A DNA stretch of 64,000 nt from Lysinibacillus alkalisoli. Lineage in GTDB: Bacteria; Bacillota; Bacilli; Bacillales_A; Planococcaceae. Made by a program: the position numbers and the translations under genes. Positions 34,879 through 42,598 of this stretch are shown here, in pieces. Under the pieces are notes generated by a model, which was not told the DNA's origin, ran no database searches, and saw nothing but the letters and a program-made list of their open reading frames with translations. How positions within the stretch are numbered: the first letter of the stretch is position 1; each line of letters starts with the position of its first letter. The DNA lies in the NCBI RefSeq assembly GCF_014643595.1, contig NZ_BMJT01000003.1, positions 308,621 through 372,620 on the forward strand, in the 5' to 3' direction.

Positions 34879-34891
34879 GGAGGAGCAGGTT

Positions 34892-35107
34892 ATGCACATA
34901 AAAGCGATTATTGACCATTTAGAAGACATGGCAAATCAAGAACAAGAGGCGTTACGTGATGTGGCGCAAGAGGTAGCGGAGAGTAGCTCGCAAGACATCT
35001 GGGACAAACAGTTAGAATACCATCTTTTGCAGCAACGTATCATTGGCATTCAAGACACGATTGAAGAAATTAAAGCATATCAGGCAGGTGAAAAACATGA
35101 AAATTAA
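34892..35107 (+). CDS. Small acidic helical phage protein (71 aa)
   Basis: The ATG follows AAGGAGGAGCAGGTT. The protein is Glu/Gln-rich and predicted fully helical. The longer TTG-started frame lacks a ribosome site. Unknown family. Confidence 0.55.
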   Translation: MHIKAIIDHLEDMANQEQEALRDVAQEVAESSSQDIWDKQLEYHLLQQRIIGIQDTIEEIKAYQAGEKHEN

Positions 35108-35204
35108 AGCAGGCGAATGGTGCCGTTTACCCAAGCATGAGCAATTTATTAAATTGTACTTTGCGATGCGTAACAATCATTTTACACACAAAAAAGCTGA
35201 CTAA
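35097..35204 (+). CDS. Small phage protein (35 aa)
   Basis: The frame starts inside the preceding gene (11-bp overlap, after GCAGGTG). It begins MKIKAGEWCRLPKHEQFIK and ends at a hairpin. The coupling and position suggest a real small gene. Unknown function. Confidence 0.45.
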   Translation: MKIKAGEWCRLPKHEQFIKLYFAMRNNHFTHKKAD

Positions 35205-35225
35205 CTGTTACAGCAGTTAATCAGC
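35196..35225. terminator. Hairpin 1 preceded by an A run
   Basis: GCTGA-C-TAACTG pairs with CAGTTA-A-TCAGC around TTACAG. Six A lie on the left and no T run on the right, so it reads as a terminator for leftward transcripts. Two similar hairpins occur at 36995 and 40894. Confidence 0.55.
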
Positions 35226-35270
35226 ACATCAAGAAAATATCATAATCCATTATAACACAGGAGGTACAAA

Positions 35271-35729
35271 ATGAATATTGAAGTAACCTTATCCCATGCA
35301 CATTTAAAGGCAGAGCAAGTGAGTGCGGAACATGTGACCGCCATTATTCAGGGCTTTTTCCAACAACCCATCTTAATAGAGGCAACACCAATTAAACAAG
35401 CTGTAGAAACGCAAACAAACACACCAAAACAGCTCTCTAAAATTAATGCTACACGCACACTACATACCCCCATTGGTGACTTAGTAGCGCAAAAGCAATG
35501 GGAGACGGGCATCAAAGTACGTGAAGATGGTACAAAACATTACCAAGCCTATTACTGGTGTGAATGTGGAGACAAAGGCAAACGCTATATTGCGCCAACA
35601 GACACTACATTATGCTGTCGTGTTTGTGAGCAGGCATTAGCCGTAGAGCCTGCCACGCTGACCAAAGAAAATGGCTTACCTGAACGTGATACATTCGGCA
35701 ATTTCTTTATAGCAAGAGAACTCGTCTGA
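35271..35729 (+). CDS. Zinc-ribbon phage protein of unknown function (152 aa)
   Basis: The N-terminal half is helical with a Gln/Thr-rich linker. The C-terminal half has a zinc ribbon (CECGDKGKRYI and CCRVC, about residues 97-122). GGAGGTACAAA precedes the ATG. Its last codons and TGA stop are part of a 49-bp sequence repeated at 36908. No family is recognised. Confidence 0.65.
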   Translation: MNIEVTLSHAHLKAEQVSAEHVTAIIQGFFQQPILIEATPIKQAVETQTNTPKQLSKINATRTLHTPIGDLVAQKQWETGIKVREDGTKHYQAYYWCECGDKGKRYIAPTDTTLCCRVCEQALAVEPATLTKENGLPERDTFGNFFIARELV

Positions 35730-35767
35730 GCGAGGATAAACAGGCATTAGGCTCAGAGCGTCCCACC
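35719..35767 (+). repeat. 49-bp repeated element, copy A
   Basis: This stretch is identical over 49 bp to 36908-36956. It begins AACTCGTCTGAGCGAG and ends GCGTCCCACC. Copy A contains the stop codon of the zinc-ribbon gene and lacks the final GGTGGG arm found after copy B. Confidence 0.9.
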
Positions 35768-35913
35768 ACTAGTTAGTATTTTATAGAATTATTTTGGTCT
35801 ACTAAAAATACATCTGTGGCATATCGAAGTTCTACTTCACCGCTTAATTGTCCATTCTAGGTGAATTATATCAGCATTGATTCTTAATGATAATAAATTG
35901 TGAGGTGAATGAC

Positions 35914-36102
35914 ATGTTTCCATCTAAAAAAGAGGCTAGAAAGATCACAGTGCTTACGAGTGAGCAACTGGAAGGACTAAATGAAATGCAAGTAGCTATA
36001 TTGCTTTATTACTTAATTGCTAACAATGGGAGAACTACCTATCAGATCGAAGTGGTAGGCAGTTCGCTGAGTAATGTAGCGATGCAATCAGAGAAACTCT
36101 AA
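35914..36102 (+). CDS. Small phage protein (62 aa)
   Basis: The ATG at 35914 has GTGAGGTGAATGAC upstream; a longer frame from 35887 has none. The product is KTVL-rich and helical. It overlaps the convergent small gene by 4 bp at the stop. Unknown function. Confidence 0.5.
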   Translation: MFPSKKEARKITVLTSEQLEGLNEMQVAILLYYLIANNGRTTYQIEVVGSSLSNVAMQSEKL

Positions 36103-36326
36103 CGTAATTTAACACCAACTATTAAATCTTCAAATCCAGATTTATTCATGTATACAATAGATAATTTATTCTGTTTTTCGAGATTCAACAGTAAGGATTT
36201 AATTATGTCTGCATTATCTTGACCATAAAGTTTACAAGCGTTAACGATGTCGTTGTTAGCAATAACGACACCGTAGTCAACAAAATGTTTTGGTGTTAAT
36301 GATCTTAAAATATCAAATATATTCAA
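36099..36326 (-). CDS. Small leftward phage protein (75 aa)
   Basis: A TTG start at 36326 is supported by GAGGTGG 6 bp upstream. The product begins with the helical LNIFDILRSLTPKHFVDYG and ends SGFEDLIVGVKLR. It is one of two leftward genes inside the rightward early region. Unknown function. Confidence 0.5.
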   Translation of the reverse strand: MNIFDILRSLTPKHFVDYGVVIANNDIVNACKLYGQDNADIIKSLLLNLEKQNKLSIVYMNKSGFEDLIVGVKLR

Positions 36327-36401
36327 TATATCCACCTCGCTTTCTAGGAGGATTATACCAGTGAATATAATACAAATCATTAAAGGAAGGGAGGTGTAGT
36401 T

Positions 36402-36602
36402 ATGAAACCTATTACAACATCTGAAGCAATGGTTGAAGCAACTGAAAAATTTATTACTGAGCAAATTAAGAGTTTTACACCAAACACAAGCTCAGGCGAT
36501 ATTCATGTTATCGCAGAGCTTGTGCGTTCAATCACTATTGCTAAACGTACCATCCGATTAGAAAATTTGGATGCAAAAGAAAATGATAAACCTAGCGAAT
36601 AG
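36402..36602 (+). CDS. Small phage protein (66 aa)
   Basis: GGAAGGGAGGTG lies 6 bp before the ATG. The product is helical and charged, with no known family. It overlaps the convergent gene at its end by 11 bp. Confidence 0.55.
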   Translation: MKPITTSEAMVEATEKFITEQIKSFTPNTSSGDIHVIAELVRSITIAKRTIRLENLDAKENDKPSE

Positions 36603-36810
36603 GCTCCCAAGCTGAAATGTCTGTAGGTGCATCGATTTCTCCGTCTAAATCATCCCAACTGTCGTAACCAGTGGTATGAGTGTAGACTTCATCAGCAGCT
36701 TGTATGGCACTTTGGTAATTACCCAGTAACTCACTGCCAATAAATAAACCATAACCCTCAGTAGTCATACGTATTGTAAAAGTACCAACACAGCTTTTGT
36801 AAATGTACAA
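36592..36810 (-). CDS. Small acidic leftward phage protein (72 aa)
   Basis: A TTG start at 36810 follows AGGGGGTGACAATC. The product has a beta-rich N terminus and a very acidic C terminus (DSWDDLDGEIDAPTD). It could mimic DNA or bind a basic partner, but that is speculation. Unknown family. Confidence 0.5.
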   Translation of the reverse strand: MYIYKSCVGTFTIRMTTEGYGLFIGSELLGNYQSAIQAADEVYTHTTGYDSWDDLDGEIDAPTDISAWEPIR

Positions 36811-36907
36811 GATTGTCACCCCCTTTAAAACATTGTAACAAGTAGAAGATAATGTTAGAAATAGTGAACGTTATCTTAAAGGGGAAAGATTGCAAAGTGG
36901 AAAAACA

Positions 36908-36970
36908 AACTCGTCTGAGCGAGGATAAACAGGCATTAGGCTCAGAGCGTCCCACCGCTAATGGTGGGGG
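36908..36970 (+). ncRNA. Candidate structured RNA element, copy B
   Basis: It repeats 49 bp of copy A exactly and adds a terminal hairpin CCCACC-GCTAAT-GGTGGG. Inside, CTCG/CGAG closes a hairpin whose loop TCTGAG is complementary to the downstream CTCAGA, so an H-type pseudoknot or a 7-bp alternative helix (TCTGAGC/GCTCAGA) is possible. No gene overlaps copy B. Confidence 0.55.
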
Positions 36971-36994
36971 TTGCGTAAATTTGCGCATAAAAAA

Positions 36995-37024
36995 AGTTGT
37001 TTAACTGTGCCAAGTTAAACAACT
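36995..37024. terminator. Hairpin 2 preceded by an A run
   Basis: Perfect 12-bp arms AGTTGTTTAACT/AGTTAAACAACT with loop GTGCCA, preceded by seven A and not followed by T. Oriented as a leftward terminator. Confidence 0.6.
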
Positions 37025-37088
37025 AAAATACTGTGATTAAGCAAAGTATAGCATGATATTCGCTATGTTTGCAAAGGAGGAAGAGAAG

Positions 37089-37724
37089 ATGTTACCTACT
37101 ACAATTGAATATGCTTCGCAACGTACTTTAACAACACAACAAATAGCAGATGCCTACCAAGTAGAGGCAAAAAGTTTGTTGCGTAACTTTCAACGTAATC
37201 GTAAGGCTTTTATTCAAGGCGAGCATTATTATGCTCTAACAGGTGATGAATTAAAACGATTTAAAGCCTCACGACAAAATGACGCCACCCTAAAATTCAT
37301 CAGCACTTTATATTTATGGACAGAGAAAGGGGCATGGCAATTTGCTAAGTCTTTGCGTACAGAGGCAGCAAGTCGTGCATTTCAATTGTTAATGTCACAA
37401 TGCTTTACTAAACCAAGTGAATATGCACCACAAACAGCTGCATTGATTACATCGCCAGAGTATATTGTGGCAATTGAACATAGAGTAAGCCATTTAGAAC
37501 AAGAATTGCGTAAAGCAACGATCCATACAGGTGAACAAAAGCGTGTGCAAATCGCTGTACGTCAACGTGTACAAGGGTTGTCTACATCTCGTGCATATCA
37601 AGCTAAGTTATATCCTAAACTTTATCATGCATTGAAAAAGACATACCAAGTGTCGAGTTATCGTGATATTTGTCGAGTGGATTTACCAGAAGCCATGCGA
37701 TTTATCGCTCATTGGCAATCGTGA
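37089..37724 (+). CDS. ORF6N-domain phage protein (antirepressor-like)
   Basis: The 211-residue protein has an N-terminal ORF6N domain (TLTTQQIADAYQVEAKSLLRNFQRNRKAF, then FISTLYLWTEKGAWQFAKSL). A coiled-coil linker and an ORF6C-like C-terminal domain (AVRQRVQGL...YRDICRVDL) follow. Such proteins act as antirepressors or bind DNA in phage early regions. The ATG follows AAAGGAGGAAGAGAAG; upstream in-frame codons have no site. Confidence 0.85.
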   Translation: MLPTTIEYASQRTLTTQQIADAYQVEAKSLLRNFQRNRKAFIQGEHYYALTGDELKRFKASRQNDATLKFISTLYLWTEKGAWQFAKSLRTEAASRAFQLLMSQCFTKPSEYAPQTAALITSPEYIVAIEHRVSHLEQELRKATIHTGEQKRVQIAVRQRVQGLSTSRAYQAKLYPKLYHALKKTYQVSSYRDICRVDLPEAMRFIAHWQS

Positions 37725-37760
37725 AATAAGTATGGTTGTAGTATCACAGGAGGTCTATAT

Positions 37761-38525
37761 ATGAATTTATTAATTAATGAACCACCTCTACAAGTCCTAC
37801 CAAGTCTCGCTAACTTGGTAGGTTTAAACGAGGCTATTATTTTACAACAGTTGCATTTTAGGTTGCAAATCTCAAGTAATATCCGTGAAGATTATGCGTG
37901 GATTTATCGCACGTATGATGAGTGGCAAGTTGAGTTTCCATTTTGGTCGAGAGATACGATCCGCCGAGCAATGGCCAAGCTGGAGAAACAGGGATTAATT
38001 ATTACAACAAACCGCTTTAATCGCATGAAAATGGATAACACAAAATGGTATCGCATTGACTATGTGCAAATGGCGACGTTGCAAGGTGTGCAAAATGCAC
38101 AGATGAGGGAGGCAGATTGCACAGATAAGCCTATGCAAAATGCACAGAGTAGTCTAGGCAATTTGCATAGGCCAATAACCAAAGAGATTAAGAGTAATAA
38201 GAATAATACTGTCGAGTTGGCACTCGACGTTGTCGCTTATTTAAATCTCAAAACAGGAAAAAATTTTAGAGCTCAATCGACAGTCACACAAAAATATATT
38301 AAAGCTCGTAACAACGAGGGGTTCATTTTATCCGACTTTAAAAAAGTCATCGATGTTAAAACAAAACAGTGGTTAAACACAGATATGCAAAACTACTTAC
38401 GCCCAGCCACCTTATTTGGCACAAAATTTGAAGCATATCTCAACGAGGCACCGCTATCAATATCAGCTGATGTAACCGTACCAGCAAGTGTGGAGCTTAA
38501 CTTTAATGAAGGAGAGGATTGGTAA
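37761..38525 (+). CDS. Phage replication initiation protein
   Basis: The 254-residue protein has an N-terminal winged helix (WIYRTYDEWQVEFPFWSRDTIRRAMAKLEKQGLI, about 47-80). A variable linker follows, with two copies of a QNAQ-type motif. The C-terminal domain (VVAYLNLKTGKNFRA...YLRPATLFGTKFEAYL) is that of conserved phage replisome organisers. It should bind the phage origin and recruit the DnaB helicase encoded next, whose ATG overlaps its stop. Confidence 0.88.
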   Translation: MNLLINEPPLQVLPSLANLVGLNEAIILQQLHFRLQISSNIREDYAWIYRTYDEWQVEFPFWSRDTIRRAMAKLEKQGLIITTNRFNRMKMDNTKWYRIDYVQMATLQGVQNAQMREADCTDKPMQNAQSSLGNLHRPITKEIKSNKNNTVELALDVVAYLNLKTGKNFRAQSTVTQKYIKARNNEGFILSDFKKVIDVKTKQWLNTDMQNYLRPATLFGTKFEAYLNEAPLSISADVTVPASVELNFNEGEDW

Positions 38526-39793
38526 TGCAGGATCGTATTGAATTAGCTGAAAAAAGTGTACTAGGTAGTATGTTGAAAGATAATTATTTAATTAGTGATA
38601 CAGCGATAACAGCGGCACATTTTGCGACACATATTCATAAAACTATTTTTACAAGTATGTGTGAGTTAATATCGCAAACAAAGGCTGTTGATTATATTAC
38701 TTTGTTAACTACAACAGACCCAGCTAATTTGGGAGGCGCTAATTATCTTAGTGAGCTAACAAGCTTTGCCAATGAGGCGAAATTTGAACAGTATGTAGCA
38801 CTAATACAAGAACGCTGGCGCAATGATCAAAAACGAGCTATTTTATTTAATGCGCAAGAAGGTGACTGGGCAATCGAGCAAGTACAACAAGCACTTGATA
38901 ACATACAAGATAATGTGAGTGATATCGATACGGATATAAAAAATAATTTGGCTAATCTGTTAGAACGCCCCTATATCGAAGCTGTTGAAAATGTAGGAGT
39001 ACCCACAGGTTTGCGTGATTTAGATCGTATGTTAAACGGTTTTCAAAAGAAGGAGATGACTATCATTGCAGCACGCCCTTCGATGGGGAAAACGGATGTC
39101 ATGAATCAATTAGCGATAGCTGCAGGTAAAACACATCAATATTTACCTATTATTTTTTCTATTGAGATGTCACGTGAGACATTAATTGACCGTCAAATCG
39201 CAACAGTAGGTGGTTTCAATCGTTTAAAAATGCGAAATCCCTATCAGTTTTTTAGTGATAAACAAAAAGCATACTGGGCAACGGCCATACGTGAGATGAG
39301 TCGTTATAATTTACACATTGATGACCGCGCTAGTCTAACCGTGGCGCAAATTAAAGCGCAAGCACGTAAGGTGATTCGAAATAACCAAGATCTAACACCT
39401 ATTATTTTTATTGACTACTTACAGTTAATTCAACCTGAAGATGCTAAAGCAAATCAAACGCAAGCAATCGGGCAAATTAGTTGGGATTTAAAACAAATGA
39501 GCAAAGAATTAAATTGCCCTGTAGTGGCATTATCACAATTGTCACGTGGTGTTGAACAACGCCAAGATAAACGTCCACTCATGAGTGACTTACGTGATTC
39601 AGGCAATATTGAACAAGATGCAGATGTTGTTATCTTTTTGTACCGTGATGATTATTACAATAAAGAAAGTGAACGGAATGGTTTACTTGAAATGATTATT
39701 GCTAAGCAACGTAATGGTCCAACAGGTACAGTGAGTGCTATCTATACAAAAGAAACAGGGAGAGTGTTTGATTATGACTTTAACGGTGCATGA
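38525..39793 (+). CDS. DnaB-type replicative helicase
   Basis: The 422-residue helicase has the N-terminal DnaB domain and a RecA-like motor with Walker A AARPSMGKTD, Walker B PIIFIDYLQLI, and SQLSRGVEQR...LRDSGNIEQDAD. It unwinds DNA at the phage fork. The ATG at 38525 is favoured by AAGGAGAGG; the TTG two codons earlier is less likely. Confidence 0.95.
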   Translation: MQDRIELAEKSVLGSMLKDNYLISDTAITAAHFATHIHKTIFTSMCELISQTKAVDYITLLTTTDPANLGGANYLSELTSFANEAKFEQYVALIQERWRNDQKRAILFNAQEGDWAIEQVQQALDNIQDNVSDIDTDIKNNLANLLERPYIEAVENVGVPTGLRDLDRMLNGFQKKEMTIIAARPSMGKTDVMNQLAIAAGKTHQYLPIIFSIEMSRETLIDRQIATVGGFNRLKMRNPYQFFSDKQKAYWATAIREMSRYNLHIDDRASLTVAQIKAQARKVIRNNQDLTPIIFIDYLQLIQPEDAKANQTQAIGQISWDLKQMSKELNCPVVALSQLSRGVEQRQDKRPLMSDLRDSGNIEQDADVVIFLYRDDYYNKESERNGLLEMIIAKQRNGPTGTVSAIYTKETGRVFDYDFNGA

Positions 39794-40244
39794 GGGTTTA
39801 GAGTTATTAATGCAAAACATTTGTGCGACAGACTACGAAACCGATAAATTTTACAGCATGACGTATGACGCTTTTTGGCAACTACAAGAAGGGCTTGTGA
39901 CACCACAAACAGACTTTCAACAAGTACAGTGGGACTGTCCACAAGCTGTGCCATTAAAGGAGCAAAATGTATTTGCCATTCAGCCCATTCAACTATATGC
40001 AGTGCAAGACCATTATGGTTATGCCTTTTGGTTAGGATTGGAAGCTCTAAGCGTTGACCAGGCACACCGTCAAAAATTTGGGCAAGGCCGTGTACAAAAT
40101 GCACGGAGGCTTATGTATAAAACATTTACAGATGCAACAACAATGAGAGGGATCACACCACAAAGCTTTCGTCATACGGTACCAAGTTTGCCTTATTATA
40201 TGGGGCATGCTCAGGCAGGGAAATTAGTATTAACAAAACGATAG
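39774..40244 (+). CDS. Phage protein of unknown function (156 aa)
   Basis: The frame starts 20 bp inside the helicase gene after AGGGAG. It is Gln/Ala-rich with a central YGYAFWLGLEALSVDQ region. It follows the helicase directly, so a replication accessory role is possible. I recognise no family. Confidence 0.6.
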   Translation: MTLTVHEGLELLMQNICATDYETDKFYSMTYDAFWQLQEGLVTPQTDFQQVQWDCPQAVPLKEQNVFAIQPIQLYAVQDHYGYAFWLGLEALSVDQAHRQKFGQGRVQNARRLMYKTFTDATTMRGITPQSFRHTVPSLPYYMGHAQAGKLVLTKR

Positions 40245-40253
40245 AGAGGGGTT

Positions 40254-40469
40254 ATGGCTATGCGCCAACGTATCTTAACATTACTAGACCAATATGCATA
40301 TGATGAGACTACTGTAAGTGACACGTTAGACCGTTTAGATAATAGCTCAGAATCATTACTCATCAAACGCTATCAATATTTACGTAATTTGGTGGATCAA
40401 CAACATGTATCAAAAAAACCTGTACAAATGGCGGCCACGCCAAGTGGACAATTAAAATTTTTATTGTAG
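40254..40469 (+). CDS. Small phage protein (71 aa)
   Basis: GAGAGGGGTT precedes the ATG; a second ATG two codons later is possible. The product is helical (RQRILTLLDQYAYDETTVSDTL). Unknown function. Confidence 0.5.
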   Translation: MAMRQRILTLLDQYAYDETTVSDTLDRLDNSSESLLIKRYQYLRNLVDQQHVSKKPVQMAATPSGQLKFLL

Positions 40470-40492
40470 TAGAGTAGAAAGGGGCATAACTC

Positions 40493-40777
40493 ATGCGCAG
40501 TATATTACATATACAAATGGCCAAGCGTCGTGTGAGCATCACACAAGTTTCAAAAGATACGGGAATCTCACGCACCACATTAACTGCATTGTATCACGAT
40601 AAGGCAGTTGGCATACAGTTCAAAACACTGAACGTTTTGTGCAATTATCTGAACTGTAAACCTAATGATTTATTTGTACCTGAAACACCAACAGCGTTAG
40701 CCAACCGTTTAGCAGAACAAGATTTTTTAAAACGTCAAATGACATTGGATGACGTATTGAAAGGATATGAGCTATGA
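40493..40777 (+). CDS. Cro/C1-type helix-turn-helix protein (94 aa)
   Basis: The helix-turn-helix lies at KRRVSITQVSKDTGISRTTLTALYHDKAV, followed by LCNYLNCKPNDLFV, typical of small Cro/C1 proteins. It is the third regulator in the early region, and its stop overlaps the next small gene. Confidence 0.82.
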   Translation: MRSILHIQMAKRRVSITQVSKDTGISRTTLTALYHDKAVGIQFKTLNVLCNYLNCKPNDLFVPETPTALANRLAEQDFLKRQMTLDDVLKGYEL

Positions 40778-40890
40778 CAGCAAAAGAAATATTGGTGCAT
40801 TATAAGTTGCATGGCGAACGTGTAGATGAGCTACTCTATCAAAACGCATGTCAATATGGCGCTTTATGTGAGAAATGTTGTAAGAAATAA
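40774..40890 (+). CDS. Small cysteine-rich phage protein (38 aa)
   Basis: The ATG overlaps the preceding stop (ATGA). The C terminus has four Cys (C..YGALCEKCCKK) that could bind a metal. A hairpin follows at once. Confidence 0.5.
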   Translation: MTAKEILVHYKLHGERVDELLYQNACQYGALCEKCCKK

Positions 40891-40893
40891 AAA

Positions 40894-40921
40894 AGCCACA
40901 ACGTTTAGGACCGTTGTGACT
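40894..40921. terminator. Hairpin 3 preceded by an A run
   Basis: AG-C-CACAACG pairs with CGTTGTG-A-CT, preceded by six A. It has the same layout as hairpins 1 and 2, and like them is followed by a TATARCA-type sequence before the next gene. Confidence 0.5.
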
Positions 40922-40930
40922 CGTATACAG

Positions 40931-40978
40931 GCTTCTTCCCTGCTTATCTCAAGTTATAGTATAGCACAGGGAGGAAGC
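40931..40978 (+). promoter_or_regulatory. Leader hairpin that masks the ribosome site of the XtrA-like gene
   Basis: GCTTCTTCCCTG (40931-40942) is complementary, with one G-U pair, to CAGGGAGGAAGC (40967-40978). The latter holds the whole ribosome site of the ATG at 40982. Folding would shut off translation unless a factor or an upstream start opens it. Confidence 0.7.
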
Positions 40979-40981
40979 ATT

Positions 40982-41179
40982 ATGCGTTTAACTGAACTAC
41001 CAATCACAAAAGAAGGTTTACTGGCTGTTGATATTATGGAGCTACCTGAGTCATGTGTCATCGTGCTATCCAACGGCGTCGCAAAAGTAGCTGCCTTACC
41101 AGCATACGCTGAAACCAAAATTGTCACTCATCAAGGAAAAGTGAAACGCTTGAGGTTTGATGAAGGCGAAGAGTTTTGA
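40982..41179 (+). CDS. XtrA/YqaO-like phage protein (65 aa)
   Basis: The product ends with the family-typical stretch ETKIVTHQGKVKRLRFDEGEEF and carries ESCVIVLSNGVAKV in the middle. It resembles XtrA of the Bacillus PBSX element, whose role is unknown and which sits near late regulators. The start is the ATG after the masked GGGAGGAAG. Confidence 0.75.
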   Translation: MRLTELPITKEGLLAVDIMELPESCVIVLSNGVAKVAALPAYAETKIVTHQGKVKRLRFDEGEEF

Positions 41180-41279
41180 TATTTAAAATGTCAAAATATC
41201 TATATTTTGAGCTTATAGTTTAAATAGAAAAAGTGAGTGTGATAATATTAAGGTAATATGATAATAAGGAGTGTTATAT

Positions 41280-42506
41280 ATGGATCCTTTATATAAAATT
41301 TTCTCAATGAAAACATCAACAGAGTTTAATCGTGAGTATGAAAAAAGGCGTGAAGGTGAAACTACAGTAGTTTTGAAATTAGCTATAAAGCCAATGAATC
41401 AATCTAACATTTATCCATTGTATTTTATACCAACATTAAGAATGTTTAAATTATCACAAGATATCAACAAATACGATGCTCTATTAAAAGAAGAGTTTGA
41501 AGATCTCCCAGAAATCGCTAAAGATAAATATATATTAGAAAGTATTATAAATGAGCTTCAAAATACTAATGAGATTGAAGGAGTAAGAAGTTCTAAAGAG
41601 GAGTTAGTCAGAAGCGCAAGAGCGTTAGCTATGAATAAAAAAACCAAGGCTAGATTTACTAGTATGATTCATTCGTACTCTCAACTAATGCTCAAGAAAT
41701 TACAACAAATCGACAAAATTCAAGATATTAGAACAATATATGATTATTTATTAAAAGAAGAGATTGATGAGAAAGAATTACCTGATGGTGACATATTCCG
41801 AAAAGATAAGTGTGTAGTATTGAAAAAGTCTGGTACACAAAAAGAGATTCACCAAGGAGTGTATCCAGAGAAAGAAATTAAAAATGAACTAGAAAATATG
41901 TTAGCTTTCTTAAATGAAGAGGAAGAAATACCCCTTATTATTAAAGTTATCATAGGTCACTACTATTTTGGGTATATTCACCCTTTCTATGATGGAAATG
42001 GTAGGACATCTAGATTTATCAGTAGTTTATATCTTCAACAAGAGTATTCTGAAATAACAAGTATTTCATTATCTAGAGGATGTAACTTTAATGCTAAAAA
42101 ATACTTATCTATTTTTGAAAATACAAATAAATTTAGTAATGCTGGCGAATTAAATGAATTTATCGAAACTATGTTAGAAATAATAAACGAAACACAAAAG
42201 ACGATGTTAGGGGAAGTTAAAGAAAAATCGACATTGTTGAATTTAGCTAAAAAAGCGATCGAAGAAGTTCGAGAAAAGGATGAACTTATCGATTTAGAAT
42301 GTTCTTTATTATACATCTTGGCGCAAGATTATTTATTTGCTCCTACCCCAGGATTGCAAGTAAATGAATTGAAAGAAATTATTCATGTAGGTTCAACTAC
42401 AGCAAGAAAAACGATAAATGGTTTGGTTAATAAAGGATATGTTTTATATGAAGGAAACAGACCTAAAATATATAAAATAAACAAAGATTTTTTGGAAAGT
42501 AATTAA
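41280..42506 (+). CDS. Fic-domain AMPylating protein with built-in inhibitor
   Basis: The 408-residue protein has the full catalytic motif HPFYDGNGR in its middle (about residue 240). An N-terminal helix carries TNEIEG, matching the (S/T)xxxE(G/N) inhibitory motif of class II Fic proteins. A C-terminal winged helix (VNELKEIIHVGSTTARKTINGLVNKGYV) would bind DNA. It should transfer AMP to a protein target. It has its own ribosome site and terminator and is more AT-rich than its neighbours, so it looks like a cargo gene. Confidence 0.9.
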   Translation: MDPLYKIFSMKTSTEFNREYEKRREGETTVVLKLAIKPMNQSNIYPLYFIPTLRMFKLSQDINKYDALLKEEFEDLPEIAKDKYILESIINELQNTNEIEGVRSSKEELVRSARALAMNKKTKARFTSMIHSYSQLMLKKLQQIDKIQDIRTIYDYLLKEEIDEKELPDGDIFRKDKCVVLKKSGTQKEIHQGVYPEKEIKNELENMLAFLNEEEEIPLIIKVIIGHYYFGYIHPFYDGNGRTSRFISSLYLQQEYSEITSISLSRGCNFNAKKYLSIFENTNKFSNAGELNEFIETMLEIINETQKTMLGEVKEKSTLLNLAKKAIEEVREKDELIDLECSLLYILAQDYLFAPTPGLQVNELKEIIHVGSTTARKTINGLVNKGYVLYEGNRPKIYKINKDFLESN

Positions 42507-42529
42507 TATAGTCTTCCGAATCCATTCGC

Positions 42530-42571
42530 AGACACTCAACCTAATTAATTTTAGGAAGGGTGTCTTTTTTT
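42530..42571 (+). terminator. Terminator after the Fic gene
   Basis: AGACAC/GTGTCT forms an outer stem and CCTAA/TTAGG an inner one. Seven T follow. Confidence 0.85.
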
Positions 42572-42598
42572 ATTGTCAAAATTAAAGGAGTGTTGAAT

